NCBI GenBank assembly: GCA_913046035.1
Contig: CAJWSW010000009.1
Location: 1-63,753 of the forward strand
Length of the DNA: 63,753 nt
Origin: an uncultured Alphaproteobacteria bacterium
Lineage (GTDB): Bacteria; Pseudomonadota; Alphaproteobacteria; MPNO01; UBA830
Direction: 5' to 3'
In this document: positions 9,888 through 19,735 of the stretch, piece after piece
How positions within the stretch are numbered: position 1 is the stretch's first letter
Layout: the number at the start of each line of letters is the position of its first letter
Made by a program: the position numbers and the translations under genes
Notes under the pieces: model-generated
The model's input: the letters and a program-made list of their open reading frames with translations, nothing else
Told to the model about the DNA's origin: nothing
Database searches by the model: none

Positions 9888-10750
9888 CGCAACACACTGG
9901 CGTTGAGAGTGCCAGAAAATGAGGTCGCCGCGGGCCCCGTCATGAAAACGCGGCCTTGTTGGCCGGGCCGGTCTTCATGCCAGTTGATTAAAAGCTCCCC
10001 ACCATCGACGACTACGACCATTCGCCGTTTCGCTAAATCACGGCGGTTGGCATTTACCACCGCGGCACAGGCGCCAGTGCCGCAGGCAGATGTCAATCCC
10101 GCGCCGCGTTCCCAGACCCGGAGACGCATGCGATCAGACGCGAGGATTTGAGCGACGCCGACATTTACACGCTCGGGAAAGGTGGGATGCACCTCCAACT
10201 CCGGGCCAACTAGCGCGATAGGTATAGCGTCTAAATCATTTACAAAAAAAGTTACGTGAGGATTCCCCATGCTGACAGCCGCGGGGTCAGACAAAGGCCC
10301 AGCAGAAAGCTCAAGGTGAAGCGTATCAGCTTCCTCTGCGAGTGGAATGTGCTCCCAATCGCTTCGCGGAGTGCCCATGTCGACTGTTACCATCCCATAT
10401 CCAGCACGCTTCACAGTTAACAGATCGGCCTTAGTACGCACCCGAACCTCTTCACCTCCGAGTTCCTGCAGAAGCATCGCGCCGACACAGCGGGTCGCAT
10501 TTCCACAGGCGTCGACCTCTCCACCATCAGAGTTCAGAATTCGCATGAAAGCATCAGCCTCCGCGTCGCCCCTCGGTGGGTCCTGGATAACAATCAACTG
10601 ATCGCAGCCAACGCCAGTGCGACGGTCCGCTATTTCCGATACGCAAGCAGCCGAGAGCGTCGCGCCGGCACCGGGTTTTCCGTCACGCGCGTCAATCACC
10701 ACGAAATCGTTGCCGAGCCCATGCATTTTGGTAAAAAGCAATTCGGTCAT
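9884..10750 (-). CDS. dapF: Diaminopimelate epimerase
   Basis: DapF interconverts LL- and meso-diaminopimelate for lysine and peptidoglycan synthesis. The 288-residue protein begins [20 protein letters not shown] and has the two catalytic cysteines in [10 protein letters not shown] and [10 protein letters not shown], each one half of the pseudo-symmetric active site. I place the start at ATG 10750 rather than at an upstream in-frame codon at 10822, because homologues begin at this point and the additional 24 residues look non-coding. It is the first gene of dapF-mtaB-ftsY. Confidence 0.96.
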   Translation of the reverse strand: MTELLFTKMHGLGNDFVVIDARDGKPGAGATLSAACVSEIADRRTGVGCDQLIVIQDPPRGDAEADAFMRILNSDGGEVDACGNATRCVGAMLLQELGGEEVRVRTKADLLTVKRAGYGMVTVDMGTPRSDWEHIPLAEEADTLHLELSAGPLSDPAAVSMGNPHVTFFVNDLDAIPIALVGPELEVHPTFPERVNVGVAQILASDRMRLRVWERGAGLTSACGTGACAAVVNANRRDLAKRRMVVVVDGGELLINWHEDRPGQQGRVFMTGPAATSFSGTLNASVLR

Positions 10751-10880
10751 AGCGCGGGTAATATCGCGGGTTTGGCCGCGAAGTCCAGTCGAATGAATTT
10801 CTTGGCTACTCGACACAGACAATTGAATCCGGGAAACTCGTCATTGTAAAACACGTTGAAGCCAATTAAAGGGATCAAAG

Positions 10881-13199
10881 ATGCAATTTGGTATTGGACA
10901 ATCCGTACTCCGCACGGAGGATCCAAAGTTTCTAATGGGTCAGGGGCAGTACGTAGACGATATTCGCCTCCCCTTTACAGCATTTGGCTATGTGTTGCGT
11001 TCCCCACATCCGCACGCAAAGGTTAGTGGCGTAAAAACCGATGCCGCCAAAAGTGCCCCCGGCGTCTTACTAGTTTTGTCAGGAGACGATGCAGAGGCGC
11101 AGGGTCTAGGCACTATCCAATGTCACGTCCCACCTATGGCGTTCGGCGGCCCGCCATCGCCGACCCCAGAACATCCAATTTTGGCGCGCGACCGGGTGCG
11201 ATGCGTAGGTGATCCAGTCGCATTTGTTGTGGCCGAGACCCTCTCACAAGCCCAGGATGCGGCAGAGCTGATTGAGGTAGATTATGAGACTCTTCCAGCA
11301 GTTGGCTCTACACGCGATGCGGTCAAGGATGGTGCGCCCTTAGTGTGGGATGATAACAAGGGGAATCTCTGGTTTGAGATGGACCGTGGCGATGCCAGCG
11401 CGACAAACGCCGCGTTTGCGACAGCCACCCACGTGGTAAGAGCTAATCTGCATCAAAACCGGATTTCTGCGAATGCTATGGAACCACGCGCCGCGCTTGC
11501 CGAATACAGCACGGCAAGACGCGAGTGGACATGTTATATGTCGAGCCAAGGTACCCACCAGCATCGCCCAACGTTTAGTGAAATCTTCCACGAACCAGCG
11601 AACGCATTCCGTGTCATTGCGCCTGACGTGGGCGGCGGTTTTGGCATGAAAAACGGGGTTTTTCCCGAAGATGCGCTAGTCGCTTGGGCTGCGCGCGAAC
11701 TGGGCCGCCCAGTTAAATGGACCGGAGAACGATCAGAGTCACTTGTAAGCGACACCCACGGCCGCGACGCAGAACTAGACAGCGAGATGGCTTTAGACGA
11801 ACACGGCAAAATTTTAGCTATTCGAGTGAATGCTGATTACGGCGTCGGCGCTTACCTCGCTGCATCCGCGCCAGTGCCTGCCTGCATCGGATCGATGGTT
11901 TATCAAAATGTATATGATTTTGGAGCCATGCATATCCACCTACGCGTGGTATTCAGTAATACTACCTGGACCGGCCCATATCGCGGGGCCGGTCGGCCAG
12001 AAGCAGTCTATGTGACTGAACGACTTCTTGACATCGCGGCTGATAAAATTGGGATCGATCCCGTCGAAATCCGTCAGCGTAACTACATCGCTGAGGAAAA
12101 CATGCCCTACACCACTCTTATCCCTACGGTATACGACTCTGGCGATTTTTCCGGCATTACCACTCATGCCGCTGAAGTTGCTGATATCGCGGGCTTCGAG
12201 GAGCGCAAGAAAGAGAGTGCAGCGCGTGGAAAGCTTCGTGGAATTGGGACGTGTTCATTTATCGATTTTGCGTCTCCATTTAATGACCGAATGGAGATCC
12301 GCTTCGACGCCACTGGCTCCGTAACAATCGTCGCCGGCACCTTGAGCCACGGACAAGGTCATCAGACTACATACGCCCAGATGATTCATAGTTGGCTTGG
12401 GGTTCCCTTTGAAAAAATCCGCTTAGTTCAGGGAGACACCGACAAGGTTACGTATGGTCGCGGCACCTATGGTTCGCGGTCGATGACGGTGGGTGGATCA
12501 GCCCTGCGCGCCGCCTCGGACAAGATCATCGAAAAAGCGAGGTCAATCGCTGCCCATCTACTGGAAGCCGCAATAGAAGACATCGAATTTATCGACGGAC
12601 ATTTAGTCGTCGTTGGCACTGACAAGTCGATGCATATCTGCGAAATAGCGCCCATGTCGTACATACCAAGCGGCTGGCCATCGGAACTCGGGATTGGATT
12701 AGAGGCAGAAGCGACCTGGGCCCCAGAGCACGGGCCTAATTGGCCAAATGGAACACATTTTTCGGAAGTTGAAATAGACCCTGATACCGGTTTCGTTCAA
12801 CTTGTCCGCCACATTGCGGTTAATGATTCGGGTGAGGTAATCAACCCGCTATTGCTTGCCGGTCAAGTGCATGGCGGGGTAGCACAAGGCATCGGTCAGG
12901 CGCTTATGGAGAATGTCACATACGATGCTGATGGCCAAATTTTAGCGGGCTCCTTTTTGGATTACTGCATGCCGAGAGCAGACGACCTGCCAATGATAGA
13001 GACCTCCGATTTCGTTAAGGCCTGTCAGACCAATCCGCTGGGTGTGAAAGGCGGTGGCGAGTCTGGTACGGTGGGTTCAATCGCATCAGCTGTGAATGCA
13101 GTAATTGACGCGCTCTCGGAATTCGGGGTCAGCGATATGAAGATGCCCCTGACGCCGCTGCGAGTATGGGAAGCAATCCAAGGAGCAAGAGCTGCATAA
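10881..13199 (+). CDS. Xanthine dehydrogenase family, molybdopterin-binding (large) subunit
   Basis: This 772-residue protein is a molybdenum hydroxylase large subunit of the CoxL/XdhB family. The N-terminal a/b hammerhead domain starts GIGQSVLRTEDPKFLMGQGQ. The Mo-cofactor regions follow, including GGGFGMKNGVFPED and the active-site loop PYRGAGR at residues 366-372. That loop resembles the form II (AYRGAGR) type, not the AYxCSFR loop of true CO dehydrogenase. The GVKGGGESG motif near the end holds the catalytic Glu at about 727. FAD and [2Fe-2S] subunit genes usually sit next to it but are absent here. The stop overlaps the pyrE start by 1 nt (TAATG). It probably hydroxylates an N-heterocycle or aldehyde; the substrate is unknown. 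Confidence 0.88.
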   Translation: MQFGIGQSVLRTEDPKFLMGQGQYVDDIRLPFTAFGYVLRSPHPHAKVSGVKTDAAKSAPGVLLVLSGDDAEAQGLGTIQCHVPPMAFGGPPSPTPEHPILARDRVRCVGDPVAFVVAETLSQAQDAAELIEVDYETLPAVGSTRDAVKDGAPLVWDDNKGNLWFEMDRGDASATNAAFATATHVVRANLHQNRISANAMEPRAALAEYSTARREWTCYMSSQGTHQHRPTFSEIFHEPANAFRVIAPDVGGGFGMKNGVFPEDALVAWAARELGRPVKWTGERSESLVSDTHGRDAELDSEMALDEHGKILAIRVNADYGVGAYLAASAPVPACIGSMVYQNVYDFGAMHIHLRVVFSNTTWTGPYRGAGRPEAVYVTERLLDIAADKIGIDPVEIRQRNYIAEENMPYTTLIPTVYDSGDFSGITTHAAEVADIAGFEERKKESAARGKLRGIGTCSFIDFASPFNDRMEIRFDATGSVTIVAGTLSHGQGHQTTYAQMIHSWLGVPFEKIRLVQGDTDKVTYGRGTYGSRSMTVGGSALRAASDKIIEKARSIAAHLLEAAIEDIEFIDGHLVVVGTDKSMHICEIAPMSYIPSGWPSELGIGLEAEATWAPEHGPNWPNGTHFSEVEIDPDTGFVQLVRHIAVNDSGEVINPLLLAGQVHGGVAQGIGQALMENVTYDADGQILAGSFLDYCMPRADDLPMIETSDFVKACQTNPLGVKGGGESGTVGSIASAVNAVIDALSEFGVSDMKMPLTPLRVWEAIQGARAA

Positions 13200-13747
13200 T
13201 GGACGAAAGGAAAAAAAAACTACGCGATATCATCGCCTCCAAATCATTTCATCGAAGCGGTGACTTTAAGCTGGCGTCGGGCCAGTCGACCGGTTTTTAT
13301 TTTGATATGAAGCCTACCGTGATGGACCCCGAAGGTGCTCGGCTTGCCGCTGAATTGATCCTCGAAGCAGTAGAAGGAGAGGACCTTGACTGCGTTGGCG
13401 GCATCGCCGTTGGCGCTGTACCCATTGTCGCCGCCGTCGCGATGGCATCTGCCGGCACCAGCCGTCCTTTGCCCGGTTTCTTGGTCCGTAAAGAAGTGAA
13501 GGAACGCGGCACCGAAAAGCAAGTCGAAGGCAACATGATAGACGGAGGCAATGTGCTGATTGTAGAGGACGTTACCACTACCGGAGGTTCTTCAATGCAA
13601 GCAATCGAGGCGGTGAAACGCGAACGCAATGGAAATGTGCCGATCGTTGTCACTATCGTGGACCGGTTACAGGGCGCACAGGAGAATTTTCGAATGAAAG
13701 GTATCCGGCTGATTTCTTTATTGGATAAGGACGACTTCGCGAATTGA
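13199..13747 (+). CDS. pyrE: Orotate phosphoribosyltransferase
   Basis: PyrE joins orotate to PRPP to make OMP in pyrimidine synthesis. The 182-residue protein has the family features: LASGQSTGFYFDMKPTVMDPEG near the N-terminus, a flexible loop with KEVKERGTEKQVEG, and the PRPP-binding motif VLIVEDVTTTGGSS. The start is ATG 13199, inside the TAATG overlap with the preceding Mo-hydroxylase stop, and homologues begin at the same point. Translational coupling to a molybdenum hydroxylase is not the usual pyrE context. Confidence 0.93.
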   Translation: MDERKKKLRDIIASKSFHRSGDFKLASGQSTGFYFDMKPTVMDPEGARLAAELILEAVEGEDLDCVGGIAVGAVPIVAAVAMASAGTSRPLPGFLVRKEVKERGTEKQVEGNMIDGGNVLIVEDVTTTGGSSMQAIEAVKRERNGNVPIVVTIVDRLQGAQENFRMKGIRLISLLDKDDFAN

Positions 13748-14063
13748 ACTGAACAAGCCAACAGCTAATGGTGCTGAAATCGAGGAACCCGATGCTGAGG
13801 TGACGATTGAAGTTTGCAAGGTCGTCCGTGAAGGGTTAGTGGAATTGGCGATCTATTGAGACCGCAATGAAGCCATCGTCACCTCGGGCTTTTTGACGGC
13901 AGGTAATGGATATAGCTTACATTTAAAAGAACTCTTATTTTGATGGAAGCGCATCCATAACGCGATAGCTTTAAAGGGTATTTCGATCACAACTTGTAAA
14001 AAAACTTCAACCCGAATAGGGCTCGTCTGCATCTGAAAAATTAACAGAGTAAAGGCAATCAGT
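13748..14063 (+). other. Intergenic region downstream of pyrE, no recognised gene
   Basis: The 316 bp hold no recognisable gene. The first 110 bases have an open frame that reads like protein (ending TIEVCKVVREGLVELAIY) but lacks ATG, GTG or TTG, so it may be an accidental frame or a decayed remnant. The rest is AT-rich and presumably contains the promoter of the TTG-initiated thioesterase gene. Confidence 0.35.
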
Positions 14064-14480
14064 TTGGCATTTACAAATAAATACAAAACTCGCGCAGAGT
14101 GGGCAGACTGCGATCCGTTAGAACAAGTGTTTTATCCCAATTATTTCCGGTTGTTCGACACCGGCACACACAGGCTCCTAAAGGCTGTAGGCGCCCCTTA
14201 TGAGGAGGTAATCGTTAGATATGGCCTTGCCGGACTGCCCCTAGTCGACGCGCAAGCTTCTTTCAAAGGCCGATGCCGGTGGACTGATGAGCTTGAAGTG
14301 GAGAGTTATATTTCAGAATTCAGTAATAAAACCTTTACCGTCGCCCACAATATTTGGAACGGTGGGAATATAGCTGTTGAAGGCCGCGAGGTGCGAATTT
14401 GGGGCCTATTTGACACTGATGATGATACCAAACTGAAGGCGGGCGTAATCCCGATAGATTTTAAACAAATGTTTGCGTGA
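14064..14480 (+). CDS. Acyl-CoA thioesterase, 4-hydroxybenzoyl-CoA thioesterase family
   Basis: This is a single-domain hotdog thioesterase of 138 residues. The diagnostic N-terminal pattern is present: R-x-E-W-A-D-C-D-P, then a short run to FYPNYFRLFDTGTHRLL. The second Asp of WADCD is the usual catalytic residue in the YbgC/FcbB-type group. It hydrolyses an acyl- or aroyl-CoA in the cytoplasm. The start is a TTG at 14064, with AAGG 8 nt before it. It converges with a gentisate dioxygenase gene, which would suit hydroxybenzoyl-CoA turnover, but that link is inferred only from proximity. Confidence 0.85.
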   Translation: MAFTNKYKTRAEWADCDPLEQVFYPNYFRLFDTGTHRLLKAVGAPYEEVIVRYGLAGLPLVDAQASFKGRCRWTDELEVESYISEFSNKTFTVAHNIWNGGNIAVEGREVRIWGLFDTDDDTKLKAGVIPIDFKQMFA

Positions 14481-14679
14481 ACCCGTCAGATTTAACGCAT
14501 GCAAAATGGGCTACGATGGCATTGCAGTTTATTAATTTAGACACTTTTAATCTGTAGGTTGGGCTCGGTAACCCAAGCGGAAATCCCATCGGCACACGAA
14601 ACCGACAACTATACGCCTATCGGCAAGTTAAATCCTCTAATGCGATGGCTGAGACAATATCTCGAAAAAAGACGTTTGC

Positions 14680-15732
14680 CTAAACCAACTCACCTTCTCG
14701 GAAAAGACCCAACTTTTGTTGCACTGGCTGGTCGGTAAAGCTGAAAAGAAACGCCTCATCATCTGCCTGATGCTCATGCTTATACCATGCAGGAACAACG
14801 AAAGTATCTTTTGCCTTCCATTCGATCACCTGCCCGTTAATCTTCGTCCTACCTGCACCTTCGACGCAGTGGTAGACCCAAGCGGCTGTAGTCTGATAAG
14901 CATCGCCCGAAAACCCAGAGGGCAGCAGCTGCATGTAGGTTGAAACAGTCGGCATCACCGGCCCACCAGTTGTGGGATTTATATATTCAAGTTTGATGCC
15001 GTGGCGGGGGTTAATGTCTCCCGACTTTTCCAGCGTTTTCAGCGTTTCACGGGTCTTCACGAACGGATAGTGAAAAACTGGCGAGTTTGCGGGACGAAAG
15101 GTTTCACCAAATGGAAGCATATTACCGCCGTAGCGCGCCATATTGTCTCCGGTGGGGCGTCCTTGCGGAAACTCCAGGTCCGGGTAAGGTTCCGCAAATA
15201 CTGGACCAAGATGCCGAACAAGAGGGATATCGAGCCCATCAAGCCAAACCACTGGCACATCGCCGTCATGTCCATGATCGTGCCACACCCAAGAAGGCGT
15301 CAAAATTAAGTCGCCAACTTCCATGTAAGCTTTTTCTCCATTAATCGCGGTATAAGCCCCGGATCCCTCGACAATAAAACGCAACGCGCAGGGCGAATGC
15401 CTGTGCGCTGGTGCCACCTCGCCCGGCATGATTAACTGCAACCCAGCGTAAAGTGCCTCGGTAATGCAGGATTTATCGACAAGCCCGGGATTTTCTAGCA
15501 CCAAAACTCGACGCTCTGCCTCCTCAGCGGAGATTATTTCCGCCGATTCCATTATATAAGGTCGGCACAAATCGTAGTCCCATTTGTGTGGAACAGCATC
15601 TGTTACCGGCGCCTCAGAGAGAAGTTTGTGCAGAACCTCCCAAAGCGGCGTCATATTGTGTTCGGCCATGCGGCCATAGAAATCAGCGCGGGCATTAGTA
15701 AGTTCTGGTTTTTCGTGTAGCGCCCTACTCAT
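14680..15732 (-). CDS. Gentisate 1,2-dioxygenase
   Basis: Gentisate dioxygenase opens the ring of 2,5-dihydroxybenzoate to maleylpyruvate with Fe(II). The 350-residue bicupin has the metal site in the first cupin (PAHRHSPCALRFIVEGSGAY and, further on, PSWVWHDHGHDGD). A second, degenerate cupin holds AWVYHCVEG and VVPAWYKHEHQADDEAFLFSFTDQP. The length matches the family. No maleylpyruvate isomerase or hydrolase gene is adjacent, so the lower pathway must be encoded elsewhere. Salicylate or 1-hydroxy-2-naphthoate dioxygenase are possible alternative activities of close relatives. Confidence 0.9.
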   Translation of the reverse strand: MSRALHEKPELTNARADFYGRMAEHNMTPLWEVLHKLLSEAPVTDAVPHKWDYDLCRPYIMESAEIISAEEAERRVLVLENPGLVDKSCITEALYAGLQLIMPGEVAPAHRHSPCALRFIVEGSGAYTAINGEKAYMEVGDLILTPSWVWHDHGHDGDVPVVWLDGLDIPLVRHLGPVFAEPYPDLEFPQGRPTGDNMARYGGNMLPFGETFRPANSPVFHYPFVKTRETLKTLEKSGDINPRHGIKLEYINPTTGGPVMPTVSTYMQLLPSGFSGDAYQTTAAWVYHCVEGAGRTKINGQVIEWKAKDTFVVPAWYKHEHQADDEAFLFSFTDQPVQQKLGLFREGELV

Positions 15733-16181
15733 TGTCCTTCCTCCTCGAATCGCTCTTATTTAATACTAGCATGTTCATCGGCGACGTCTCGTGACAAAAT
15801 TTGATGGCGTGTAGGAATTAAAAAAAGAAACTTGAAAACAGCGCACCCGATTATGTGGATTAAATTTATTCAAAATGCCAGTTTCAGTGTTTCCACGTCT
15901 CGATTGTTTCGTCCCAAAACAAGACACGCCACCCACCGCAATTTGCCGCTCAGGCAAGAAAACCGATGTCTAGCTCTGTGTTTCGCATCATACTTCAGCA
16001 AACAGCCCATACGTCCCGCCAAATCAAACACGATGAGCGAGGCATTTTGTGAGAAGATATACTCGTCGCAGACGGTTCTTCCAAAAAAGACACCCGTCAG
16101 TATCTTGTTTCTTCGGAGCGAAGCGGGTACCCGATCAGGATGGGAACCTCTTGATCAGAGTTTGAAGGAATAAAATACACT
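15733..16181. other. Intergenic region between gentisate dioxygenase and wecB
   Basis: This 449-bp divergent spacer must hold the promoters of both neighbours. An open frame of about 113 codons on the plus strand ends 8 nt before wecB, but its product has no recognisable pattern and unusual composition, so I do not call it. A short direct repeat GATCAG occurs twice within 30 nt near 16135-16160. Nothing else was recognised. Confidence 0.4.
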
Positions 16182-17276
16182 ATGTCACTAGTATTTCATC
16201 TCATTGCTGCTGCGCGGCCAAACTTTATGAAGATCGCGCCCCTGTATCACGCTATGTCGGCCGCCGATTGGTGCACACCCATAATTGTCCATACCGGCCA
16301 GCATTATGATGCAAACATGTCAGACAGTTTTTTCGATGATCTCGGTCTACCTGCTCCAAATTTTAACCTCGAAGTAGGCAGCGGCACCCATGCCGAGCAG
16401 ACCGGCGCTGTGATGATCGCTTATGAAAAGATTTTAATGGAGGCGCCGCCTTGTGCGACTATCGTCGTAGGTGACGTCAATTCCACTGTCGCCTGTACTT
16501 TAGCGGCCAAGAAACTCTGTATACCCGTCTGTCACCTTGAAGCCGGACTGCGAAGCCGAGACCCGCAAATGCCCGAGGAAATAAACCGCATAGTTACAGA
16601 TGCAATCTCAGATATTCTTTGGACACCGTCATTGGATGGGAACGAAAACCTGCTCAAAGAGGGTGTCGATCCCGACCGTATTACCTTCGTCGGCAATATT
16701 ATGATGGACTCCTATGAGCTAATGCGCACGCAAATCGAGGCAACGACGACGCGCACGGAGCTCAACCTAGAAAAGAATATGTACGGCGTTGTAACCCTTC
16801 ACCGGCCGAGTAACGTCGACACCAAAGAAATATTAGTGTCTTTGGTCGACGCCCTTAAAAGCTCAGCAACGAAGATCCCGCTGGTTTTGCCATTGCATCC
16901 CCGCACCCGGAAAAACCTCATTAATTACCATCTCATGGACGATTTACGTGCCGCACCAGGGATCCAAATAACGGAGCCTATCAATTATATCCGTTTTATG
17001 GGGTTAGTTCGTGAGGCAGCCCTCGTAATAACAGATTCCGGAGGCATCCAAGAGGAGACCACTTATTTGGATATCCCATGCATCACGTTACGCCCAAATA
17101 CCGAGCGGCCGATTACCTTGACGGAGGGCACAAACCAATTAGCGAAAATTTCGGAACTACCGGGGTACGTAGACGATGTATTAATGGGAAATTGGCGCAA
17201 AGGATCCCTTCCTAATCTGTGGGATGGCCGTACCGCAGGGCGGGTTATCGAAGATTTGAAAAGTAGGCTAGGCTAA
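16182..17276 (+). CDS. wecB: UDP-N-acetylglucosamine 2-epimerase (non-hydrolysing)
   Basis: WecB converts UDP-GlcNAc to UDP-ManNAc for surface polysaccharides. The 364-residue GT-B-like fold shows the family motifs: RPNFMKIAPL at the start, HTGQHYDANMSDSFF, GDVNSTVACTLAA, HLEAGLRSRDPQMPEEINR, LHRPSNVD, and TDSGGIQEETTYL. The start is ATG 16182. It is isolated from other sugar genes except for a convergent UDP-glucuronate epimerase 140 bp away. The UDP-sugar dehydrogenase at the far right of the window could act on its product to give UDP-ManNAcA, but this is conjecture. Confidence 0.93.
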   Translation: MSLVFHLIAAARPNFMKIAPLYHAMSAADWCTPIIVHTGQHYDANMSDSFFDDLGLPAPNFNLEVGSGTHAEQTGAVMIAYEKILMEAPPCATIVVGDVNSTVACTLAAKKLCIPVCHLEAGLRSRDPQMPEEINRIVTDAISDILWTPSLDGNENLLKEGVDPDRITFVGNIMMDSYELMRTQIEATTTRTELNLEKNMYGVVTLHRPSNVDTKEILVSLVDALKSSATKIPLVLPLHPRTRKNLINYHLMDDLRAAPGIQITEPINYIRFMGLVREAALVITDSGGIQEETTYLDIPCITLRPNTERPITLTEGTNQLAKISELPGYVDDVLMGNWRKGSLPNLWDGRTAGRVIEDLKSRLG

Positions 17277-17414
17277 AGCGTAATTTTGAATAGCTGCACA
17301 TAAAAAATTTCTTTGACCATGCGCGCGATTATACAAAAGACACGGTTAGATGATGCGCACAGACTGGGCTTTCACTTTCATTTCTATCAGAGATCCGGCT
17401 AAAACGTATTGTAA

Positions 17415-18395
17415 TTAATCATATCCATTATAGCTTTTAAACCACTCGACAAACTTGGGAACTCCGACGTCAATAGAGGTCGTAGGTTCGAAACCAAGGT
17501 CTGTTTGGATGGCATCGATATCAGCGAAACTCTCCTTAACATCACCCATTTGCATGGGTCTCTGAACTATTTCCGCCTTGCGGCCGAGCGCTCCTTCCAA
17601 TACCCCGATCAAGCGCATCAACGGCTCGGAGCGATTATTACCGATGTTGTAGATTTTATAAGGCGGCCCATCCGCGCGTGCGGGAGGGTTATCATGCGCA
17701 GCCACGACGCCAGTTACAATATCGTCTATGAATGTAAAATCGCGCTTCATCTCACCGTGATTGAACACCTCGATTGGACGGCTATTGATAATAGAATCAG
17801 CAAATATGTAGAGCGCCATGTCCGGACGCCCCCAGGGTCCATATACAGTAAAGAAACGAAGGCCAGTTTGAGGCAGTCCGTACAGATGCGCGTACGAATA
17901 ACTCATATGCTCATTGGCACGCTTGGTGGCAGCGTAGAGCGAAATGGGGGAATCAGTCCGATCCTCGATCGAAAAGGGTAGTTTCCTGTTGCCGCCGTAG
18001 ACTGAGCTAGAGCTGGCGAAGACAAGGTGTTCAAAATTTGGCTGATGTCTGCACAATTCGAGGATAGTCAGATGAGCAACGAGATTTGAGTCTACATAAT
18101 CGAACGGATGATCAATCGAGTGTCTCACCCCGGCTTGCGCAGCCAAATGAACCGTTCGCGTCACACCTTTGATTGCTGTCTCGGTTTTAGCATAAGTATT
18201 GCGATCTGATAGATCGAGCTTATGGAAACTAAAGCCATCTCGCGCTAGCAATTTTTCCAACCGCGCACGCTTTAGTGAAACGCTATAGTAATCATTGACA
18301 GAGTCGATCCCGACCACTTCGCCGCCACGGTCAAGAAGCCTAATTGCGGTGTGAAAACCTATAAAACCAGCAACACCGGTAACCAACGTCTTCAT
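17415..18395 (-). CDS. NAD-dependent epimerase, UDP-glucuronate 4-epimerase type
   Basis: This extended-SDR sugar epimerase of 326 residues begins with the Rossmann motif TGVAGFIGFHTAIRLL. The GIDSVNDYYSVSLKRARL segment that follows is typical of UDP-glucuronate 4-epimerases (CapI/LspL group), which make UDP-galacturonate for capsule or LPS. The catalytic tetrad includes S in SSSSVYGG and YAATK (YxxxK). It converges with wecB and is probably part of the same scattered surface-sugar function. Confidence 0.87.
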   Translation of the reverse strand: MKTLVTGVAGFIGFHTAIRLLDRGGEVVGIDSVNDYYSVSLKRARLEKLLARDGFSFHKLDLSDRNTYAKTETAIKGVTRTVHLAAQAGVRHSIDHPFDYVDSNLVAHLTILELCRHQPNFEHLVFASSSSVYGGNRKLPFSIEDRTDSPISLYAATKRANEHMSYSYAHLYGLPQTGLRFFTVYGPWGRPDMALYIFADSIINSRPIEVFNHGEMKRDFTFIDDIVTGVVAAHDNPPARADGPPYKIYNIGNNRSEPLMRLIGVLEGALGRKAEIVQRPMQMGDVKESFADIDAIQTDLGFEPTTSIDVGVPKFVEWFKSYNGYD

Positions 18396-18635
18396 TTGAA
18401 CGGCACTCGAAAAAAACTATAAAACCAGCCGTGTAAACGTCTGCTATTTAACATATTTAACCTAGGATAATACAGTTGATAGCCCCGATCTTATTCAGCG
18501 CAATATTGCACGCAACGACTAAGCGGCGCTAAAGTAGAATGACCACTGCACCGAATTTCGCGCTCCAACCGGTACTTGGAACACCGGCGGCCCTTGACGC
18601 CCTGGAGCAACAATCACCAAATTCCAGAAAATAAC

Positions 18636-18665
18636 CTATCGGACTGCTTAATCAATGTCCGATAG
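18636..18665 (-). terminator. Probable rho-independent terminator after the LLM oxidoreductase
   Basis: A perfect 9-bp inverted repeat (CTATCGGAC / GTCCGATAG) with a 12-nt loop starts 18 nt after the stop of the minus-strand gene at 18683. On that strand it is followed by GTTATTTT, a weak U-tract. Position and stem quality support a terminator; the long loop lowers confidence. Confidence 0.55.
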
Positions 18666-18682
18666 TTAATTGTCAAACTGTT

Positions 18683-19735
18683 TTAGCTAAAAGCTGGCAT
18701 CACTTTTTCACCAAATAACTTTACTGACTTCTGCGCATCTTCGAAACTCATGTCATTAAAATTTACCTGCAGAGACGCATCGTCAAAGCCGCCTATATCT
18801 GCGTCATATGCACGAATTTGCTCGGTCAACATTTCGGGGGTGCCGACCCATGCAGAGCCTTTTTCAACCTGGCTTTCAAAGGTTTCGGCGTCCAACGCTG
18901 AAATCATCTTACCGTATCCCTTATAATTATCGGAGGCCGTTCCATCGACCCATCCCCTCGCTGCATCAACGAGTAATTTAAGGTAACGATTTAGCGGATC
19001 GCGAGCTATCCGAGCTGCTTCCTCCGGGTCTTCATGGCAATGCATATGAAAAGCAAGCATTATTCGGCCGTTGCCTTCATGACCGGCGGACTTCCAAGCA
19101 TCACGGTAAACACCGATTAGCTCGGCCATCGCTGAGCCACCAATCGGAATAGCCATGACGTAATTCCCAACCCGACCGGCCTTCTCGAAGGACTCTGGCG
19201 TTGCGAAGGCAGCCGTCCAAAAATTAGGCCGCGGCTTCTGCGTTGGCCGCGGTAACGACGTTACGTTAGTGAATTTATGGAAAGATCCATCATGCGACAC
19301 ATTCTCGCCAGTCAGAAGCAATTCGATTTGTTTAACTCCTTCATCAAACCGGGCGACACTCTCGTCTAAAGAAATTCCAAACCGTTCGTATTCATGCGGC
19401 AAAAATGCTCGTGCGAAACCAATCTCAGCGCGTCCACCCGAAATAGCGTCCAGCATCCCAATTTCGCCAGCTAGCTTTAGCGGATTGTTGAAAACGGGGA
19501 GAACCGCGCCGGTCACGATGCGCGCTTTTTTTGCTCTTTGCGACGCAGCAGCAAGAAAAACGATTGGGTTAGGAGTATAACCACCATAGGGGTGAAAGTA
19601 GTGTTCAACTATCCGGATATGACTGTAACCATAAATATCTGCAAACTCGGTCAGTCGCAGACTCTCATCAAAATATTGTTGCCCCGATTTCGTGTCTGGA
19701 CCTACGGCGGGAAAAAACTGCATTCCGAATTCCAC
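18683..19735 (-). CDS. LLM-class flavin-dependent oxidoreductase (luciferase-like monooxygenase)
   Basis: This 350-residue TIM-barrel protein belongs to the bacterial luciferase-like family, which uses reduced flavin and oxygen or F420 to oxidise small substrates. Family features are the start MEFGMQFFPAVGP, HIRIVEHYFHPYGGYTPNPIVFLAAASQRAKK, the GGRAEIGFARAFLPHEYERFGI stretch, and PRPTQKPRPNFWTAAFATPESFEKAG. The substrate cannot be predicted. It sits alone with a probable terminator behind it. No flavin reductase gene is adjacent. Confidence 0.85.
   Translation of the reverse strand: MEFGMQFFPAVGPDTKSGQQYFDESLRLTEFADIYGYSHIRIVEHYFHPYGGYTPNPIVFLAAASQRAKKARIVTGAVLPVFNNPLKLAGEIGMLDAISGGRAEIGFARAFLPHEYERFGISLDESVARFDEGVKQIELLLTGENVSHDGSFHKFTNVTSLPRPTQKPRPNFWTAAFATPESFEKAGRVGNYVMAIPIGGSAMAELIGVYRDAWKSAGHEGNGRIMLAFHMHCHEDPEEAARIARDPLNRYLKLLVDAARGWVDGTASDNYKGYGKMISALDAETFESQVEKGSAWVGTPEMLTEQIRAYDADIGGFDDASLQVNFNDMSFEDAQKSVKLFGEKVMPAFS

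Noticed and set aside
13743-13858. Open frame after pyrE ending TIEVCKVVREGLVELAIY
   Set aside because: It reads like protein but has no ATG, GTG or TTG between its upstream stop and this text, and pyrE already has its normal length. It was kept only as a note on the intergenic region.
15832-16173. 113-codon plus-strand frame before wecB
   Set aside because: No family pattern, unusual composition rich in Ser, Lys and Arg, and it fills a divergent promoter region.
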